From Rotaria socialis (taxonomy: Eukaryota > Rotifera > Eurotatoria > Philodinida > Philodinidae), in assembly GCA_905331475.1 (NCBI GenBank), contig CAJNYU010003073.1, positions 1 to 64,000 on the forward strand: a DNA stretch of 64,000 nucleotides. Direction: 5' to 3'. The notes below the pieces were generated by a model that was not told the DNA's origin, ran no database searches, and was given only the letters and a program-made list of their open reading frames with translations. The position numbers and the translations under genes are program-made. Each line of letters begins with the position of its first letter. The stretch's first letter is position 1. Below, piece after piece: positions 20,883 to 33,700 of the stretch.

Positions 20883-22119
20883 CGATTGACACGCGTGGAT
20901 AATAAAAACGAATTGATTTTTTCGAACAATAGTGATGTTGACAACGAAAATGAATAACAATATTACTTACAATTTGTTTATTTAAACTGTCTGTTGATAC
21001 TCTAGAAAAAATAGACAGAAAATGTTTTAGTAACACATTCAAAGCAAAGTATATTGATCTCATGAAACAAAGTAAAAAAAAGTAATTTTCTTTTCATTGA
21101 ATATTTTGCAACGATTGTGTTTACGCACAGTATTTTTTGTCAAGGCTTTTGTTCATTCTCTCAGTTCTGTTGTGCTTTGTTTACTTGGCTGTGTTTTTTT
21201 TAACAACATAAAAATCTGTTTTTCTTCTCCATCAGTGATGGATGTGATTTCCAATCATCAATAGTCGAAAAATCCATAGAAGTATTTGGTTTTTCAGTGG
21301 TATCTATAGTATTGATTAGATTGTGCAACGGAATGTTTGAATTAAAACATGGCGATTCTTACAAATCAGACTTAGATGAATATTAATATACTGATTCGAT
21401 CTTAAAGATAACTGATCTTCATTCTACTAAATCAACACGACGGAATGCGTTAAGTTTCCATAGGTACTGACGAGAGAAAAAATCTACAAGAAATATCTTT
21501 ACAAGAGCATTGTAAAACAATTCTCATACCTTTTAATCTTTTGAAAAAGCAAAGCTGTTCTTTTTCTCTATGAAAAAAGAATCTGTATGACAATTCGTTC
21601 TCTTGGCATCTGAGTTGAGTCGTACAAGTCAAATAAGTTAAAATGAAAACGCGTTGGCGAACTGCTAACAATCCCATTTGTTAAACGTACATTATCTACA
21701 TCAATTTTCTCATGGAAAAAAAAGCAAAAGAGTTTATCATGAGTGAATGCGTTCCTATGGGCCTCTCTCAAATACGAGAGTGATTTGTATTCTATGATAT
21801 TTGATTCAACTTTCTAATGTTATCGATTGATATTATAGCATCATAGTGATTGACTAATGAGTCTATTCGGATATTGAACCCATCCTATTTTTGCATAGCT
21901 ACTGGTCAATTGCTTTGAATAGACGTTCGAACAAAACAGTACAAAAAATGTAATTTACATAAATCTTTAGTTTCTAACAGAATTAACGGAAGTTCATCAA
22001 AATATTTTAAAGAAAACAAAAGCGTCCTTCAATTCAATAAAACGAAGCGAGACCACGACGAATGAATACAGATACTCGAAAATGAAAAAAATTGCACTTT
22101 TCTGCATCAATTCTTTTTT
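20883..22119. other. Intergenic region
   Basis: No supported gene; it contains the upstream region of the methyltransferase gene and AT-rich DNA. Confidence 0.35.
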
Positions 22120-22349
22120 TATTCCTTCGCCTGTAGGGAGGGTCATACGAAATAAAATGCGTTTGTGGTCTTGTTTGATTTGGATCAAAAAAAACATTCA
22201 TAAGAAGTTACCTTATTTTAATACTTTTGGCCGTTTTGATTGAATATTGCTTGAGGTTATCGCGGTCCCTGAATCCGAATCCAAAGCCCGTTTCTTTGGC
22301 CAGGATTTCATTCGCCAGGAACGGGCCAATCAGAAATGAATATTTTTGC
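22120..22349. repeat. Dispersed repeat, copy 1
   Basis: A segment of about 230 bases, similar in the same orientation to 24806-25040. Shared blocks include GGGAGGGTCATACG, AATAAAATGCGTTTGT, TTATCnnnGnnnCTGAnTCCGAA and CCAATCAGAAATGAA. The copies differ by many substitutions and small indels. Confidence 0.65.
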
Positions 22350-24805
22350 TAGAGGAATGAAATCTTTACTTTGGCTTTTTTGTATGTTTTGATCAAAAAT
22401 ACCGCAATAGAGAGGTTGACGCAAATGCGGATGCGCTTTTATGTATTTTGAATATCGTAAGCCCCACGTTTTTGTCTGAATCTCCTACAAATAAGATGTG
22501 TATTTTCTGGAAGAAACCACGTTATCTAACTTACGCATGATGAGTACAATTGTGAGACAAAGAAGGCATGGATACTGTCCTGCATTTCTCAGGAAAGATC
22601 TCCGAGAACTGAATCGAAAACAATTTTCCGATCTATAGTGAAAATACCTACAAGAATTTTTGTATTTAGAGTTGACGATATCTTATGTAATTGGAGAGAT
22701 AACTGCTACTGTAGCAATCAAAACATTCGTATGTTTGGGTTCCGAAACTTCGCCAATAAGACTTTCGCCAAAAGAACCATCACCAATGGCGAAATTTCAC
22801 TGTACTTTCGCCAATATACCCCACAACTTTCGTTACGGGCGAATATTCCATTGGCGAAAGTCTTATTGGAGAAGCTCGAGTAACCCGATATGTTATGCCT
22901 CTGGAGAGAATCTCCTTTTTAAGACCGTCCCACATACTTTTCTTATTGAGTAAATTTATCCTTCTGTATATTTCACAATTTCACCTTAAGCATTGAAAAA
23001 AACACATTGATTGAGTACGATAGTGAAAATGGATGGGCTTTATACCAGACTGGGTTTGTTTTATGAACTACACAATATCCACGTCTCTCACGATCCTTTT
23101 GCTCTATTTCTCCTCCCCGTTGTCTATAAAACGAAGGAGAACATTAGAATATATCACAGTTAATATCAGAGTACAGTTTTATTGTTACGTTATTGAGTTA
23201 AAAAAATAAAATTTTAAAATCGCAGTTCATAAGGTGCCTTTGTTACGAAGAGTATAACATGAACTCTTGGTATAATATTGTGCTAAGCAAAAATTTTTTA
23301 AACGAATGTTCATAACATGAATGATAAATTTGAGCTTTTTTTGCGTATCTGTTTTGTGTTGTCGAAAACGTAATAGTACTGCACATACATTAAAGTATGA
23401 AGGAGAAAGGAAAAATTGTTCACGGATGTGATATAAAATAGAGACCAAAATTTTGAGTCATTTTTTAAAATAATAAATTTAATAAGTGTATTGGAATTCT
23501 ATTAGATAGCTAATAAGATAGAATTGGGTAAAACTGCGAACTTCTTCGAGTCTAATAGCTTATAGTACTATTTATGGCGTGATAGATATTTCATTAAAAA
23601 TTTATCTCATTCATTATTTCATCAGTATTGAATAGTGGTATTTCATTCACCTTTATAAAAAAAAAAGACATGTTATGTTCTCTCTTCATGAACATCAGTA
23701 TGAATAATTCTTCTTTTCGTTTGGTTCGGTTTTCTGCTGAATATATATGCATATACTGTCATGTCTCTGCCAACAAAAAGAAAGCTGTATTAAGCAACAT
23801 CAGCCTAAACATTCATGAAGGAGATGAATGTTGTCGAAAAAATTGATTGTCACAACAAGATGTAGTGTATTCATAGTTTAGAATAGAATTCACTTATTAA
23901 AAATATGCTGTATTGTTTACACGGACAGAAACAAACATTGAGATTTTATTTCAGTCCCGTGCCTGCCTTTATAGATATTATATTAATTGATGGAAGTGAA
24001 ATGAATATAATTCACTTTTGTTGAAGATGATATGAATAATCATAATCAAAGTATGATAACAGTTTATTGTTCAGTTACGTAATATATATCGAACTATACT
24101 TGAAATTAGCATGGAATAGAATTTTGATAGAAACAACATTCCATTACGTTTTATCGCGTATTCGAATCGGCCATGTATTTATTAAAATGCAAAATTTATC
24201 ATAATTGGATCATTGTACAGCAGTTTTCATGGATTACGTTACTATCAGAAGATATTCGTCTTGTTTAGAAATATAAGCATGTCTGAAAGTAAAGATAAGA
24301 CTGCCACACGCGTGTTAAAAGAAAAGAGAAAAAGAGATAACAGCTCTGCCTATAAAAGGCTGTGATTTCAATCTCGTAGCATTCATATCACGCGAATCAA
24401 TTGTAAAATACTTTGCTAATAGTGAAAAGTGAATATTTCAAATGCATATTTTAAGAACAAATATTATTTTCTTGGAGAAAATTAGTCGTATGATTTCTAT
24501 TCGTCTATATCTATAATAACAAAAACTTCTTTACAGTATTCGCTTTTTCGATTGCATATTATAGTTGGTAAGTATTTACGAGTCTGGCCATTAGCTAGCA
24601 TACGATTTCACTGTATGTGACTACAAGTCCTTTTTGATAGTGCTATCATGGTTAGCGAAAGAATTACTAGAGTCGTAAATGATTGCGATTGTCATAGATC
24701 GAGGGAAATCATTAAAAGCATCTTGTAGTAACAGGCAGGATACTGGATGTTATCATCGTAATGTGGTGGTAAAATAAAAAGAATAGTCTGTCAAATCAAA
24801 AAGAT
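22350..24805. other. Non-coding region
   Basis: No supported gene. It contains the 22747-22874 hairpin. A plus-strand frame near 23700-23846 ends with a short A-V-L-S-N-I-S-L-N-I-H-E-G-D stretch that resembles an ABC-ATPase start, but nothing follows it. Confidence 0.35.
22747..22874. repeat. Short hairpin element rich in GGCGAAAGT
   Basis: The left arm CTTCGCCAATAAGACTTTCG at 22748 is repeated inverted at about 22850-22873 (ATTGGCGAAAGTCTTATTGG). Between them are several more copies of GGCGAA and its complement in both orientations. Confidence 0.65.
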
Positions 24806-25040
24806 ATTCCCTCGACTGAAGGGAGGGTCATACGGAATAAAATGCGTTTGTTTATGTGTTTGCTTGAGGTCAAAAAAACATATAAGATAAGTCACCCTAT
24901 TTTAAGACTTTTCGCGGGTTTGATCGCACTTTGTTATAGGTTATCAAAGGCGCTGAGTCCGAAACCGAAACCGAAGCCCATTTTTTTGGCCGAGGTTTCA
25001 TTAATAGGGAAGCGACCAATCAGAAATGAACTTTCTTATT
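24806..25040. repeat. Dispersed repeat, copy 2
   Basis: The second direct copy of the segment at 22120-22349, about 2.5 kb away. An open frame crosses it but shows no known protein motif. Confidence 0.65.
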
Positions 25041-25669
25041 TTAGGCGTTTGAGCTTTTTGTTGGAAGTTTGCCGCTGTTTTATCGAGAATGAGAAATCAA
25101 AATATCAAAATTAAGATCTCAAATCTTGTCGTTGTATGAGGAGTGATGCTGACAAACTTGAAGTATTTTGTAATGCGTGCGAGTTGTGTAATGAATAAGG
25201 AAATATGAAGATCAGATGGAATTGGAGTGCTTGTAGAACAAACATTGAGGAATGAGAGGAAATTACGGGGAAAGTTTTTAGGCTGTCAGGATAGAGTGGC
25301 TATGCGCACTTATTAAGGACATTTTAGATTATCAGTAGATGCATACTAACGTGCCCTATTCCTAGATACTCTTAAAAGTGCGGAAAAAAGTTCTGATGTG
25401 TCAGAATTGTTTTTTACCGGATCAAACCCTCTGTTAGAAGATGTCTAACAGATACTTTATTTTCTTATTTGATATTTGTTACTCTTGGTTATGTAAGATA
25501 TCTATGGAAAATTACTTACATCTTTTTTCCTCCCTCTCTCTCGTCGCAATATCTTACTATGATACAGTCGGACAAGTAACTGTGTTTACTATCCGTTCTA
25601 TTGAGTGATTGTTGTCTAGGCAACAAGAACATTCGAAATTCTCTCTCCTTTATTTCTTCCCCCTATTTC

Positions 25670-25720
25670 ACTCTCTCCCGTATCTCTCTCTCTCCCGTAT
25701 CTCTCTCTCTCTCTCTCTCG
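25670..25720. repeat. (CT)n microsatellite interrupted by CCCGTAT
   Basis: Runs of CTCTCTCT separated by CCCGTAT at regular spacing, so the array is partly of higher order. Confidence 0.75.
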
Positions 25721-26570
25721 TTTGTTTATTCTGTGTATGAATAAATTTAATTTTTGATCTCGGTGATGGATGGAAAAAGTTATGTTGGAATGAATGACGT
25801 GAAATAAACAATTTAATTTCATTATAAACGGCCAGTGAAGTCGAATTAAACAATTTTCGATTGATAGGACGAATTCCGGGGAATGTTATAGGAAAATGAT
25901 AGGAATTAAACAAGAGATTAGTTCTCTCTGTAACACCCTCCACTAGTCTTTTAAACATGAACGATTTTTTACGACATTTCTGTATAACATCGAGCAAAGT
26001 CGTTAGAACCGTGTCACTGAGACTTAATCAATGATGTTTATGTAGAGATAGAGAAGGACTCTTTTAAACATGGAGAAATTCGAGATACGACGAGTATATA
26101 TTTAAAGGACATCTTACTTGATATTGTATATCAAGTACAATTTAGTGACGAAAGGAGAAGCTGTTGGAGTAGTTGAAGTATGGATTAGTGAAGCCTTGGA
26201 CAAAAAAGTAGCTACTTTTGGAATATGTGTTAAAAGATGACAGCAGTCCCACGTCAAATTGCTGACAGTGAAATATAGCAGCTCCTATCAAAATTTCACA
26301 ATTTTTTGCATGTGATATGGTCTATTAAGCTGGTTTTTTAGTGCGGAATCATATACTAAAGCTGTTTTTGATGGCGAGCTTCATGAAAATCTCAGATTGA
26401 CTAGCTAGTGTAACGAATTGAACGCATAAGGAGTAGTTCGCAAGTGTTTTCACTTTGGAATTCGGCATGTGATAAATATAGACAGTTTTGAAACTAAGCC
26501 AATTCTAGAATCCAGTAAAATTTAAATGTTAGTGAATGATCGTATAATTACTGGAAGGCAACGATGCATA

Positions 26571-26630
26571 GCAGCGGTTAGTCGCTAGTGGCGCCCCATC
26601 AGAGCGCCGACAAACGACGAACGGCTGCTC
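26571..26630. repeat. GC-rich palindrome family, copy 1 (diverged)
   Basis: GCAGCGGTTAGTCGCTAGTGGCGCCCC, then AGAGCGCCGACAAACGACGAACGGCTGCTC. It shares layout and much sequence with 59441-59496 and 59861-59916. Confidence 0.6.
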
Positions 26631-27774
26631 TAATAAATCCCTTGCATAGAATGCTTAAAAATTTCGAATTCATTGGAAAAATCTCTACCGTTTAGATCTT
26701 AGTAATTTTGATGGGAGAGAGAACTGATAAGAGGGCTAGCAGGTGTATTTGAATGAAATGTAACAGTAGGTGTGTTGGACGTCGTCTCAGTATCGGAATC
26801 AAAAACTTCCTTAAAAACGGCAAGAAAACAATTTACATCCAATCATTCAGAGTAGATTTAAATGAATTAAATGGTTCTCTGAGTACACAGATACGTGGTC
26901 TGCCCATTAACTTGACAATTTTTTTCTGGTTATTTGAAATTCATTGTTGAATTCCATGAAGACTCAAACTTGAAGCCTCATTCAAGCTGCATATACCGAA
27001 TATTTGGTTGAAAAAATATATTGTTTCACTCTGATAGTTCCGCTAAATATGCATTTTCGTAGCGTGTACTGGCCAGGTGTTAATGAGTATACACGGTATT
27101 AATATAGTTCGCGAGAAGTGTAGTGCATCTTTACTGCAGTCACGCTGATATGTTTTCTCTGTTGATTTTCTCCGCGAATCAAGTATACTATTTTCCCGTG
27201 ATCTGTGGGTATTGTTGGGTCAGTGAGGGTCACGTACATTCCTTTTGGCTATTACTAATAGAGTTACAGATTAAATAAATGAATGGTATAGCTAGCAGTA
27301 TTACAAGGATACCAATAGACACTGTGTACGGCGACACAGATGTGCACATTAATGTTGACACCAGCACGAAGTGATATAAGAATGGTAGATGCTATCCTTT
27401 GCAAAACTTCTGTGGCAATAAAGACCTACTAATGCAGTGAAATATTCAGTCGAGGGTAAAGCGAGTCACGCAGATGAGCGTTACTTGTCTATTAAGATGT
27501 CCTTATATTCCATTAAGACAGATTTTTATTTTGATTACAATCGATTAAACAATCACTCAGTAAATCCTTCATAGAGTCATTTTCTTCAAATTTTATATTC
27601 CGCTCTGATAATGTCACATGATTTTAACGTTGAGTACTCCTCGTACAACTAGCTTTTTTTATTTTGTGCACGTGACATTGGACCAATGGAATTGACGATC
27701 GAGGCTTTTACAAAAGAAACTGTTATAGTTTTTACTTATATCATCCATATGTTTGATAATCAGTTCATCGCAGA

Positions 27775-28537
27775 GATGTCATAATATCCTAACACTGGGT
27801 ATCGTCGACATACCAGTCACGATATCCATTCAAGTGGATATCTAAAATGCATACTAAAATGAATACCCATGTTTCTCATAGCTGAGAAATTTGAGTGCAT
27901 TTGGTGTAACGAGAATGGGTATCCATTTTTATATATCCCCAGAGCTGAGGAATTTGAGTGCATTTGGTGTAACGAGAATGGGTATCCGAAATGGATACCC
28001 TATTGTAAAAATACGTGACTTTATAACTATAAATAAGGAAACGTGATGCTATGTTAAAATTTATTGTATCCATGTAGTCAGCTTTATGCCAATGTTTATC
28101 GATATGTACAGATTTGTTTAATGAGCATTGCAGATAGCGCGCAATTCCAAGTAAATGTCCGTTGAAGAACTTCATTTTTACCTCATAGCAATTTATTACG
28201 ACTTTCATCAAAATCACTCACGGGACTTGGGTTGAAACTGTAGCATGCTGTGTAGTTGGTGTTGTTGTGGATCGTCACATGCATGTTATTTGAATTGTGG
28301 CTTATATTAATTTGTTTGAAGTAGGACCTGACAGTAGGAAAATTTCCGGTACCCAATCTCGTTACACCAAATGCACTCAAATTCCTCAGCTCTGAGGATA
28401 TATAAAAATGGATACCTATTCTTGTTACACCAAATGCACTCAAATTCCTCAGCTCTGAGGATACGTAGATGTCCATCCAACTGGGTATCCTATCTGGGTA
28501 TTCATCTCGATACCCAAGTTGTGGATATTATGACATC
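27775..28537. mobile_element. 763-bp fold-back element with tandem units inside its arms
   Basis: The element starts GATGTCATAATATCC and ends with the exact inverse GGATATTATGACATC. The arms (27775 to about 28005 and about 28347-28537) are inverted copies of each other. Each contains two or more tandem units of about 63 bases with GAATTTGAGTGCATTTGGTG, GTAACGAGAATGGGTATCC and the palindrome-like GAGCTGAG. The central 340 bases are unique and encode nothing recognisable. It is a non-autonomous fold-back or MITE-type element. Confidence 0.8.
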
Positions 28538-30773
28538 CCTCGTTCATCGGCTTAAAATAGTTATATAAGAAATCGAATTTACAACACAATTATCACTTAG
28601 CAATATTTACTTTATCATCAAAAACAAACTTGCTTGACACTAGTGATAAAACACCGAACCAAATTAGTTATATTATAAAATCTATTATATTTCATTCTAC
28701 TCATTTGTAAAAATACAATTATCATGTTATTTTGGTATCAAATATATTAAAGGATAGATACTTATTGATTTTTTTATATCATTGATGTTATCTTCGTGTA
28801 TACGGAGCGTGGAATTGAGGCAAGAAGTGCTTGGATATCGGCCTAAGAAAATCCTATGCATTCGAGATTATCTAATAGAATAGTTACAAGTACTTATATG
28901 ATATTTTTAGCGCAACAATAAACGAAGGATGTTTTTTTATATTGATTTTAGCTATTGTTCTTCTGCAAACTTTTATTTAACAAATGGTTGAATTGACTCA
29001 GTCTTTAAATAATAATCAAAATAAAAAATGAGGCAGTAGAAAAACAAACTCAATAGAAATAGCATGATGATTAGTCTAAAATATTTCGATAATGTGGCGA
29101 CTTTTTGATATTTTGAAATGAATCGACACTGTCTCTGAGGATGCAGGTCTTGTGAAAGATTTTCGGATTTATGAAATTTTCGTCGATTGATAATACGAAC
29201 TGGTGATAAATTGCAACTCTTCCCAAATAGTGAGATCGAAAAGATGTTTCAAAATGACCATTTCGTTGATGAAAATACGACGATCGTATGAAAACAAAAT
29301 CATATCTTATATGAGCGTTCTATTACAATGCCGTTACGATAAATTACTGGCACAAACCTGTGTTTCGATTACTATATATTTTTACCACTGAATTTAACAG
29401 AAGTTTATGCTCAAACATTTTTCGAGTATTTTAGTATGTTTTGATACCAAGAAAAATCTATCTTTTAGAATATTCCCTATTGTCTTAACAGTATTTTCGG
29501 TTTCTCAAAATAGATTCTTTATAAACACAGATAAACAGCCTCCTATATACAGCACATGTGATTGGATGATGTAAGGCATATTTGTTTTTCTCCGTGTTTG
29601 CAACTCAAAGAAAAAAAAACGATAAACTATTGAGATTTGATAAGCAAAACTTACATCCTTTTAACATGAAGCATAGAAATTATAGTAGCATCCAGTTATA
29701 GGACATTGCAATTTGAAAAAATACAACGTTAAAAAGATATGAATATAAGATGTGTCGCAAATTGTCGGCCAATGAATTCAATCTGGGTGTTGTAAATACT
29801 CGAACTGCATTAAGACGAGGACAATGTCATTGAGGAATTGAAGTTTATTATTGTAGATATCAGATTTAGAGTAAAAGCATGATTTGACAAAAACTTTTGA
29901 CATTATTTTATTTGTCTTTGTTTTAGATAGTATACAATTGTTGATCATCTTCTTTGCCAATCTTATCTCGAAGAACATATCGATAGAATACTACGTTAAA
30001 AATGGCCACAAGTAATTTTATGTGTTACTTTAGTAACTTATTAAGAACTGATAGAGCCACTGAGACATCGATGTTACGATATTACAGATCACAATAATAT
30101 TGAGAGTGAGAAAGACACCGCAGTTTTTTGCTAAACATGTTACGGAAATTATACATCTCAAGATTAAAATGTCTTATATATTAAATTATGAATTGCAAAT
30201 TTATAATTGTTGTACAGTATCAAGTCTCGTCAAGGTCAAGGCGAAGAGAAAGTTTTTTCACTCGTCTTATCTCTAGCAAACAGTCTAAATTGGCGTACTC
30301 TTTCTATATAGAAATCAATGTTACAGGAAAGGTTCAATACTGATCCAAATAAAGTTTTCCGTCATCGCGTCACGTTTGATAAAACAGATACATATAAAAT
30401 GTTTTGATTTTGTCTTTTCTATTCTATCTAATTTATTTCTAATCATATTAGTATATGACTACTTTCTCAGAGATTTCCGATTAGAAAAGCAAATTGTTTT
30501 ATTGGTCACTCATGTATAGATGTTAAGTACGATTACACTTTGATCGTTAGAATTCACATAGTGATATTGCATAGCCTTTCGGCAGTCAATAAAAATACGT
30601 CAAATTTTTATATTAGATTGAATGAAAAGAGATTGAAAAATAATTTGTAAATGAATGAACACCTTGCATTACCGCCTTTTATTTGAGATGAACGATCATT
30701 AAAAGACAAATAGTTTCTATTTCTGTAATAAATTCACATTTTCATTTTGTTTCTGAAGCACGAAATATTTCAG
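28538..30773. other. Non-coding region upstream of the LRR gene
   Basis: AT-rich with no supported gene. The 5' exon and promoter of the LRR gene must lie here or further upstream, since its first visible exon begins at an acceptor (ATATTTCAG, ending at 30773). Confidence 0.35.
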
Positions 30774-33700
30774 TAACAGCAGCAGCTGAGCAATACTACA
30801 ATCCAGAACTCGTGAAATTGATCGAGGAAAATGGAACCAAGCCAGAGTTAGCTTTACAACATATGGGACTAACTGATAACGACATGATCATTGTGGCGAA
30901 CACACTGAGAGGAAAAAAAGTAAGAGAATATATGCTTAACTGCACATCAGTCAGTGCACTTTCTTTTTCCTATATATGTACAAAATGCATGAAAGAACTC
31001 AATATAATCAAATCATACATGCTATAAATTTTCTTTTAGAAAGCCCCATATGCATGCTATAACTCTATGGCCAATACTTATGATTTTTCTATTTTCATTA
31101 TCATTGCAGGTAGTCAAGAAGACTTCGCGACAAATATTGGCTTCTGCCTCAACATTATCATCGAATGAAAAAGAAGAATGGGCGTGTGAACGATGTACAC
31201 TGTTGAATAACGTATCTATGAATATATGTGAAGCTTGTTCTCTTTCGCGTCCTCTGTCACGTTTGAATATTACGAACTGCGATGCGCCGGCTTCTACAGA
31301 ATGGGGCTGTGAACAGTGTACTCTTTTGAACAAAGCATCAGTCACAATATGTGACGCCTGCGCTGCTTCGCGCCCATCACCGCCGCCAAGTTTCAATGTT
31401 TCAGTGTTCGAAACGAAAGATCAATCTCAATCAGATGATGACGAGTCAAATCATGCTCAAGATAAACCCTCGGTTTGTAAAGTAGGCAATTTGAATGAGT
31501 CTCAGTAACCCGCCAGTAAAATATGAAATCGATCATCATGAATTTTTATCTAATCCAAAACATAAAAATTGATAAAACCTAATATTGCCACCGAAATTGT
31601 TTAAAATAAAGAAAGGTCGAAAATATTTCATATTAATCACTGGGCATATTTATTTGATATTGATCTTTAAGTTTGCAAAGACACTCAATTATATGAGCAA
31701 CTCATAATCGAATTTTCAATTAACACAGAAAGAAGAAAGGTGTCTATAAGAAGTAAGAGTCCGATTCTTATAAATGTATCTTCGAAATGTAAAAATGGTT
31801 TCATAAAATTTATTCATAGTTTTAAAGATTTTAAATTGATTACAAATTCTAATAGTTACAAGTAGTGCACAGCTTCATTAGTTCAAAGGACCCTATACAC
31901 AACAATAAAATCGATGAACATCATGATTCTCTGCCTATTCAGTTAAGAGTTTTAAAAACGCAGCATTTTACAGTGTAAAAATCACACATTTTTAGGCTTT
32001 CAAACTCCTTTTTTTCTTTGAATCAAATAATTCTCACAACTTTCATAAAACGTGAATACAAACGCTTTTTACGGATAAAATCGTCATTTTTTTAAACTTT
32101 CCTTGACTGGCAGCTGCAAAAAAACATTATTGTACCCATTTTGAAAATACTTTTGTGATCATTTCAATCATAAACCTAGTTGCCCACATAGGTCTACTGT
32201 CATTTACTTCATGTTACTCCAGATTTAGGTCGAAATTATGAGCATTTTTACTACAGAGCTATTGGTGCTGTCTCGAAGGTCTTTAACTACCGAGATGGCA
32301 CAAATAAACAAAAACCCGATGTAATTCACCAAAATAATGGCTGAAATAACCCAATTATATGATTGGTACCATCATGTGTTCTATGAAAACAGTCATTTGT
32401 ACTATATGTTGAAGACAGACATACACAGGTGAACTTCGGTTTCTAGACGCTATCCTTTATGGCATCTTTGAAAAATCAAATGAATACAAAACTAAATAGT
32501 GCTGACATTCGCATTTCTCTTTTCATATAGGTAATAATCACATTAAATCTCTACTGGAATGCAATCGGACCAATAGGAGCACAAAATTTGGCTGAAGCAT
32601 TAAAAAGCAATAATGTATAAGAAGATTTGCAAATGATATAGTTCATAAATTCGTACATGTTTTCATGTAGACACTGACTACATTGAATTTAGGTCTTAAC
32701 CATGTTGGACCCACAGGAACACAATATCTAGCAGATGCATTAAAAATAAATAAGGCACACTATACCTTTTTCATTTGATTCTGAAACATTCGTCTTTGTC
32801 TGTAACATAGACACTTACAAACCTCAGCTTGTTTAGCAACCAAATCAAGGGTGATGGAGCAATACAATTGGCTGATGCACTACGATATAATCAAGTGATC
32901 TATAATCATCTCTGTTTTATCTTTTATTGATTAATAGCTTCTTTTTCAACTAGACGCTCTTGACTCTAAATCTAGGCGAGAATGGCATTGACGATAGTGG
33001 AGGAGAACATCTGGGTGATGCATTAGGAAACAATAAGGTGACATATTTCCTCTTCTTAGTTGTCCCGTGTTGATATTTACGTTTTGAGATAGTCACTCAT
33101 TACTCTAAACCTTCGAAACAATAGAATTGACGACAAAGGACTACAGCATTTAGCGGCAGGATTACGAAATAATAAGAAACTCACAACACTAGACCTCGAA
33201 TCAAATAGAATTCATGACGAAGGAATACAAGATCTCGCTAATGCACTACGAAGCAATCAGGTAGCAATTGTTTTCTTTTGATCATTCATGCTCGTTACCG
33301 CTTTTTCTACATAGACATTAAGAATATTGAACCTTGGCACAAATGGAATCACAAGTACTGGTGCACAATATCTGGCTGCCGCACTAGAAACTAACAAAGT
33401 GGTGTATATTTGTTGTTCTTATCCTCATATTTTTCCTTTTTTTCCATACAGACACTGAGAACACTAAAACTGAGTGGAAACGGAATTCAAATGAAAGGAG
33501 CACATTATTTAGCTGCTGCATTGAAAAACAACAATGTAACTTAATATTTATCATATAGATAGTTTCATAGTATTTGTCACAGACACTTCTCGAACTGGAT
33601 CTTGCTGCAAACCATATTGAAGACGAAGGTATAAAGCCATTGAGCTATGCATTACGCAATAATCACGTATGATATATTTCTCATTCATATTGCTCATATA

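Larger units (their letters stand above)
25041..27774. other. Non-coding region
   Basis: No supported gene. It holds a CT-rich microsatellite (25670-25720) and one copy of the CTAG-type palindrome (26571-26630). Confidence 0.35.

Noticed and set aside
23740-23846. Short A-V-L-S-N-I-S-L-N-I-H-E-G-D match to the start of an ABC ATPase
   Set aside because: No P-loop or any other ABC motif follows in any frame; about 14 residues is within chance.
31482-31508. Zinc-finger frame ending at its own stop (31506-31508) as a separate small gene
   Set aside because: A phase-0 donor (GTAGGC) before the stop joins correctly to the first LRR exon; the short-gene reading remains possible but is less likely.
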